The translations under genes were made by a program, and so were the position numbers. Of a stretch of DNA of 9,277 bases, positions 6,091-9,277 are shown piece after piece. How positions within the stretch are numbered: the first letter of the stretch is position 1; every line of letters starts with the position of its first letter. The notes below the pieces were generated by a model. It was not told the origin of the DNA and searched no databases. It saw only the letters and a program-made list of their open reading frames with translations. Source of the DNA: Bacteroidota bacterium (GTDB taxonomy: Bacteria > Bacteroidota > Bacteroidia > Flavobacteriales_F > PHOS-HE28); assembly GCA_023428865.1 (NCBI GenBank), contig JAEYWT010000338.1:1-9277 (forward strand). The letters run 5' to 3'.

Positions 6091-7533
6091 TTACTTCGAG
6101 AGGTTCACCAAACGGCTAGCGCTCATGCCATCAGCGAGGATGTTGAGAACGTAGCTGCCGTTGGCCAAACCGCTCATGTCGAGGGTGGTTTGCTGCGAGC
6201 CTTGGTTCTGGCCTGCGGTGTGTTGCAATACCACCTTGCCGAGGATGTCGTGTACGGTGTACTCGACAGTAGCGGCGCTAGGCAGTTCCAGGTCAATGTT
6301 CAGGATGCCCGTGGTCGGGTTGGGGAACACCGAAAGACCGGCCTCCAGTGCATTCTCGGCAACACTAACGGCATTGCCAGTGGAGAATTTCTCACGTCCA
6401 ACGGCACCGTGCGAACCACCTTGGATCAATGTTGCGCCACCGCTCTTTACCTTGTAGAAGCCAGGGGAGAAGATGCCATCACCATAGGAGTCGTACACCT
6501 CGAGTTTGTAGCACACGCTTGGATCCAGGTTCCACCAGTAGTTGTAGGTGGTGTTGTTGGCGTAGTTGCCAGGAGGATCCTGTGCGATCACTTGGCCGCT
6601 TGGGTTGAAGAGCTTCCAGGTGATCTCGTTCGCATATTGGTCCGTGCGCAATTCGAAGTTGACCGTAGCCAAGGCAGCCGTTGGTGCAACATCCAATTCG
6701 TAGTGTTGCTCGTCACCTTCTGGATGGTCATCCTCACCGCCGTTGGGGGAGGTGATGAAGGCGTTGTACTCCGTTGGGCCAGAGACCGTGATGCCTGGGA
6801 ACGTAACGTTGGCCGAAGCCCAACGCGCCAAGTTGCCAGACCAGTTCACCGTGCTCAGCTCGGTCTCACCTTCCATCAAGGTGATGGTGGCGCTGGTCAG
6901 GTTGCCGGTGCCCATGTTGTGCAGCTCCACGGTAACCTCATCATCCGGGCAGTACAAAGGGTCTTCGCTGTTGAAGAGGGTAGCATCCACAACACCATTG
7001 GTGAAGGAGCTAGGGCAAGCATTCCGCCAGCTCGTGTAGAACTGCCGCCAGGTAGCCGTGCGCTGGATCTCAACGCCATTCGGGCTTCCGGGGCAATGGA
7101 TGAATAGGGTGGGGTAGCCAGGGAAGTCATACTGGTTGGCTACCAATACACCTTGTCCACCAGGGCCGATGATGGGGTATTCGGTTCCAGCGGTCCAGTT
7201 ACCCTGGGAGCCGGCCGCACCTTGCAGCAAGGGCAAGGTGCTCTGTACGGTTTGTGCGGTGTTCTGAGAGCCGTCGATGAAGAAGACCATCAGGTCGTTC
7301 GTTCCTTCTGGTCCGAACTCCTCGTACATCTTCTCCATGATGCCAGTGCCGTGCCACGCCCAGCAAGGGCCACACCAGTGGGCGCTCAGGTCGACCAGAA
7401 CGGTCTTGCCATCGGCTACGTAATCGGCAATGCTATGTTGCTCACCATTGATATCGGTTGCGGTCCAGTTCTGGGCCGATGCCAGGGAGGCAGAGCCAAG
7501 GGCTAGTGAAGCGAGTAGAGTTCTTCCTTTCAT
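6091..7533 (-). CDS. T9SS-secreted thioredoxin-like protein with type A sorting domain
   Basis: From the ATG at 7531-7533 the product has 480 residues. Residues 1-21 form a clean signal peptide ending ASAQ; a longer in-frame start at 7662 would bury it, so I reject that start. The thioredoxin-like domain (about 22-175) carries DLSAHWCGPCWAW with C54/C57 and a cis-proline candidate P141 in FPGYPTLF. A beta-rich middle region (about 195-380) includes YKLEVYDSYGDGIF, a phrase frequent in secreted Bacteroidota proteins. Residues about 398-480 are a T9SS type A sorting domain, opening with SVFPNPTTGILN and containing DILGKVV and GLANGSYVLNI. Extra cysteines are C147, C173, C195 and C341. It should be exported across the outer membrane, with the C-terminal domain removed. 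It is separated from the tlpA operon only by a terminator and promoter. The substrate is unknown. Confidence 0.88.
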   Translation of the reverse strand: MKGRTLLASLALGSASLASAQNWTATDINGEQHSIADYVADGKTVLVDLSAHWCGPCWAWHGTGIMEKMYEEFGPEGTNDLMVFFIDGSQNTAQTVQSTLPLLQGAAGSQGNWTAGTEYPIIGPGGQGVLVANQYDFPGYPTLFIHCPGSPNGVEIQRTATWRQFYTSWRNACPSSFTNGVVDATLFNSEDPLYCPDDEVTVELHNMGTGNLTSATITLMEGETELSTVNWSGNLARWASANVTFPGITVSGPTEYNAFITSPNGGEDDHPEGDEQHYELDVAPTAALATVNFELRTDQYANEITWKLFNPSGQVIAQDPPGNYANNTTYNYWWNLDPSVCYKLEVYDSYGDGIFSPGFYKVKSGGATLIQGGSHGAVGREKFSTGNAVSVAENALEAGLSVFPNPTTGILNIDLELPSAATVEYTVHDILGKVVLQHTAGQNQGSQQTTLDMSGLANGSYVLNILADGMSASRLVNLSK

Positions 7534-7802
7534 GTGGGTAGTGAGTGTTACCTTGGGTCGTAAGGGCGTTAGCAGTGAGTGAGCGCACGCTACCGGTATT
7601 ACGGTTATCGTACTGCTTGCGAACATAGTGGGGTTGCCGTTCTTGTGGGTGGATAGGTTCAACTGGGGCTTGGGATCCTATGGGGCCTTGTCGGATAAGG
7701 AGAAGAGGTGCTTCCGATACACCGGGACGTTGTGTAATAGCTGTAGATTTGCAGGGCCAAGGTACGCATGCCGTGCCTTGGCCTCGAATACCAACGGGAC
7801 CT
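7534..7802. promoter_or_regulatory. Divergent intergenic region between two T9SS cargo genes
   Basis: This 269-bp gap should hold promoters for both secreted-protein genes. On the plus strand TAGATTTG at 7744-7751 matches the Bacteroidetes -7 consensus TAnnTTTG exactly and would give a leader of about 45-50 nt for the downstream gene. A TTG at 7730-7732 is too close to be its -33 box. On the minus strand TATGTTCG near 7620-7627 is a one-mismatch match that could serve the thioredoxin gene. I see no convincing RNA gene or further ORF here. Confidence 0.35.
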
Positions 7803-8564
7803 ATGAATCGAACACGCTACTCTTTGGCTTTACTCACTCTTTGGGCCGCTGCTGCCAATGCCCAAGGTCTCATCGGTATCCGCAACGGCGATGGGGAACT
7901 GGTGAACGGCACGGTGGTGTTCGTACAAACGGACATTACGGCTAGTCTTAGTGATGTTGGGTTGTATTGTGAGTTGTTGGAGGGAACGGAACCAGAGCAG
8001 ATCAATGTGCGGCGCTACGAAATGTGGCCCGTGACCGGTTCGTCCAACTACTTCTGCTGGGGCGTTTGCTATAATGCAGTGCCAAGTGGGACTAATTCTA
8101 CATGGCTCTCACAGCATTATGTGGACCTCACCCCTGGGGTGCCGGTGAACAATTTCCACGCGTACTACGAGCCGAACAACACTCCCGGAACTTCGCGTTT
8201 TCGGTTCGTTTGGTTCCGCACGAGTGATCCGAACGCTGCGGATTCGAGCTGGGTGGACATCGATTTCGGTGCTTCTGTCGGGGTTGAGGAGCGTACGAGT
8301 GCACTGAATAGCATGAAGGTGATGCCCAACCCAGCTCTGGCTAGCGACATGAAGATCAGCTTGGACCTGGATGCGGCCGTTCGTGGCGCACGCTTGGTGA
8401 TCTACAATACGTTGGGCAGCAAGGTTCAAGAGCACAGCCTGCCCGCAGGTTCCACCGTGGTTACCTTGCGTCGTGAGGACCTGACGCCGGGCATCTACTT
8501 TGGTAGTGTGGAGGTGAATGGTCGTGTGCTGGAAAGCAGGCGACTGGTGATCGGCTCCCGATAG
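7803..8564 (+). CDS. T9SS type A sorting-domain secreted protein with CWGVC motif
   Basis: From the ATG at 7803 the product has 253 residues with a typical signal peptide ending AAAANAQ (about residue 21). An in-frame extension from 7680 adds 41 residues ahead of the signal peptide and is unlikely to be real. The middle domain (about 22-155) is beta-rich and includes SNYFCWGVCYNAVP, with C85 and C89 in a Cys-Trp-Gly-Val-Cys motif, then an aromatic HAYYEPNN segment and a strand RFRFVWFRT. It looks like a small immunoglobulin-like or jelly-roll domain, and I recall similar FCWG.CY phrases in other Flavobacteriales T9SS proteins. The C-terminal sorting domain (about 168-253) begins MKVMPNPA and contains YNTLGSKV and LTPGIYFGSV. 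It should be exported to the surface or medium. No enzymatic motif is visible, so its function is unknown. Confidence 0.85.
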   Translation: MNRTRYSLALLTLWAAAANAQGLIGIRNGDGELVNGTVVFVQTDITASLSDVGLYCELLEGTEPEQINVRRYEMWPVTGSSNYFCWGVCYNAVPSGTNSTWLSQHYVDLTPGVPVNNFHAYYEPNNTPGTSRFRFVWFRTSDPNAADSSWVDIDFGASVGVEERTSALNSMKVMPNPALASDMKISLDLDAAVRGARLVIYNTLGSKVQEHSLPAGSTVVTLRREDLTPGIYFGSVEVNGRVLESRRLVIGSR

Positions 8565-8565
8565 A

Positions 8566-9255
8566 TCACGGTAAGAGATGCGAAGCCAGTGCGGGAAGAC
8601 CCGTGCTGGCTTTTTCTTTCCAGTGGCGGGTGACCGTAAGGCCAACTGGAAGCTCCATGGGGTCCACTAGGTGGAGTTGGGCGCTGCGGCTTAGGTAATG
8701 GACCAGGCCGGCAGCGGGGTACACCTGCAAGCTGGTGCCCACTACGATAAGGATCTCCGCCGCTGCCACCTTCTCCGCCGCCTCTTCCATCAAAGGCACG
8801 GCCTCGCCGAACCATACGATGTGCGGGCGCAGTTGGGATCCCAAGGCGCACCGATCACCCAGCCGTAGGGATGGCCCGTTGATGGTGGTGACCAAAGAGG
8901 GACGGGCGGTGCTGCGCGCTTTGAGCACTTCGCCATGAAGGTGCAGCACCTTCGTGCTTCCGGCCCGCTCATGTAGGTCGTCTATGTTCTGGGTGATCAC
9001 CTCCACCACAAAATGTTCCTCCAACTTAGCTATGGCGTGGTGTGCGTCGTTGGGCTGTGCAGCGAGCACCTGTGCCCGTCGTAAGTCGTAGAAATGCAGC
9101 ACCTTGGCCGGGTCTTTCTGCCAGGCTTGTGGGGTGGCCACCTCTTCTAAACGGTACTCCTCCCAGAGGCCGTCGGCATCGCGAAAGGTCTTCAACCCGC
9201 TTTCGGCGCTTACCCCGGCACCGGAGAAGACCACCACCTTGGTTTTTTGGCTCAT
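8566..9255 (-). CDS. cobB: Class III-type sirtuin, NAD-dependent protein deacylase
   Basis: This cytoplasmic enzyme removes acyl groups from protein lysines using NAD. The 229-residue length fits the small bacterial core. Seen in order are the NAD-binding FSGAGVSAESGLKTFRD (10-26), the class III pair Y56/R59 in FYDLRRAQ that in SIRT5 and E. coli CobB binds succinyl or malonyl groups, TQNIDDLHERAG (88-99), catalytic H107 in HLHGEV, RPHIVWFGE (143-151) and VVGTSLQVYPAAGL (171-184). The small zinc module (about 109-140) holds only C136 instead of the usual four cysteines, so a structural zinc site is probably absent; I recall this variant in Bacteroidota. Its stop is 1 bp from that of the convergent T9SS gene, and its last codons encode that gene's terminator on the other strand. 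The ATG at 9253-9255 is the natural start. Confidence 0.92.
   Translation of the reverse strand: MSQKTKVVVFSGAGVSAESGLKTFRDADGLWEEYRLEEVATPQAWQKDPAKVLHFYDLRRAQVLAAQPNDAHHAIAKLEEHFVVEVITQNIDDLHERAGSTKVLHLHGEVLKARSTARPSLVTTINGPSLRLGDRCALGSQLRPHIVWFGEAVPLMEEAAEKVAAAEILIVVGTSLQVYPAAGLVHYLSRSAQLHLVDPMELPVGLTVTRHWKEKASTGLPALASHLLP
8583..8619 (+). terminator. Intrinsic terminator of the 7803-8564 gene, inside the sirtuin coding sequence
   Basis: AAGCCAGTGCGGG (8583-8595), loop AAGA (8596-8599), then CCCGTGCTGGCTT (8600-8612) form a stem of 13 pairs including two G-U pairs. The T-rich tract TTTTTCTTT spans 8611-8619, so the stem's last two pairs use its first two T. It is strong and oriented for the plus strand; the minus-strand reading has no T tract. 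It lies antisense to the last sirtuin codons. Confidence 0.85.
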
Positions 9256-9277
9256 GCCGTTGGGTGCTCTTGAATGG

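Noticed and set aside
6085..7107. 340-codon open frame on the plus strand
   Set aside because: It is antisense to the T9SS thioredoxin gene, whose signal peptide, CGPC site and sorting domain are clear; the plus-strand product has no family features.
7534..7662. 43-residue N-terminal extension of the T9SS thioredoxin
   Set aside because: It would place non-signal sequence before a textbook signal peptide that begins at the ATG 7531-7533.
7680..7802. 41-residue N-terminal extension of the second T9SS cargo
   Set aside because: It would mask the signal peptide and run across the exact TAGATTTG promoter match at 7744-7751.

Overview
The window looks like a chromosomal segment from a Bacteroidota bacterium, most likely a Flavobacteriales-type lineage with fairly high GC (mid-50s percent by eye, not counted). 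The reasons are two secreted proteins with type IX secretion (T9SS) type A sorting domains, a DUF6029-type outer-membrane barrel, an Omp28-type thioredoxin-like lipoprotein, and start-proximal promoter boxes of the Bacteroidetes TAnnTTTG kind. I see no tRNA, rRNA, CRISPR array, transposase or phage gene.

Layout. 1-387 (+) is the 3' end of a gene cut by the window edge, possibly the cytosolic tail of a cation:proton antiporter. It converges on an overlapping pair on the minus strand: a HipA-like kinase (815-1600) followed by a DUF3037 protein (454-837). The kinase gene is divergent from queG (1646-2575, +), and the 45-bp gap between them is almost symmetric. A short conserved-looking protein (2580-2792, -) converges on queG with 4 bp between the stops.

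The centre is a tight minus-strand operon: TlpA-like thioredoxin (5505-5999), DUF6029 barrel (3805-5508, GTGA overlap) and Omp28-like lipoprotein (2947-3801, 3-bp gap). Just upstream on the same strand, behind a terminator hairpin, is a T9SS-exported thioredoxin-like protein (6091-7533). These four genes place CxxC proteins at several levels of the envelope. The barrel between them has exactly two cysteines, close together near its C-terminus. The most interesting hypothesis here is an envelope thiol-disulfide module built around the DUF6029 barrel.

Divergent from the T9SS thioredoxin is a second T9SS cargo (7803-8564, +) with a CWGVC motif. Its intrinsic terminator lies inside the 3' end of the convergent sirtuin gene (8566-9255, -). 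The sirtuin carries the class III Tyr/Arg signature but has only one of the usual four zinc-ribbon cysteines.

A regulatory pattern recurs: a TAA(n)CTTGCCC box sits exactly 2 nt before the ATG of the HipA-like gene, queG and tlpA, which would make these transcripts leaderless or nearly so.
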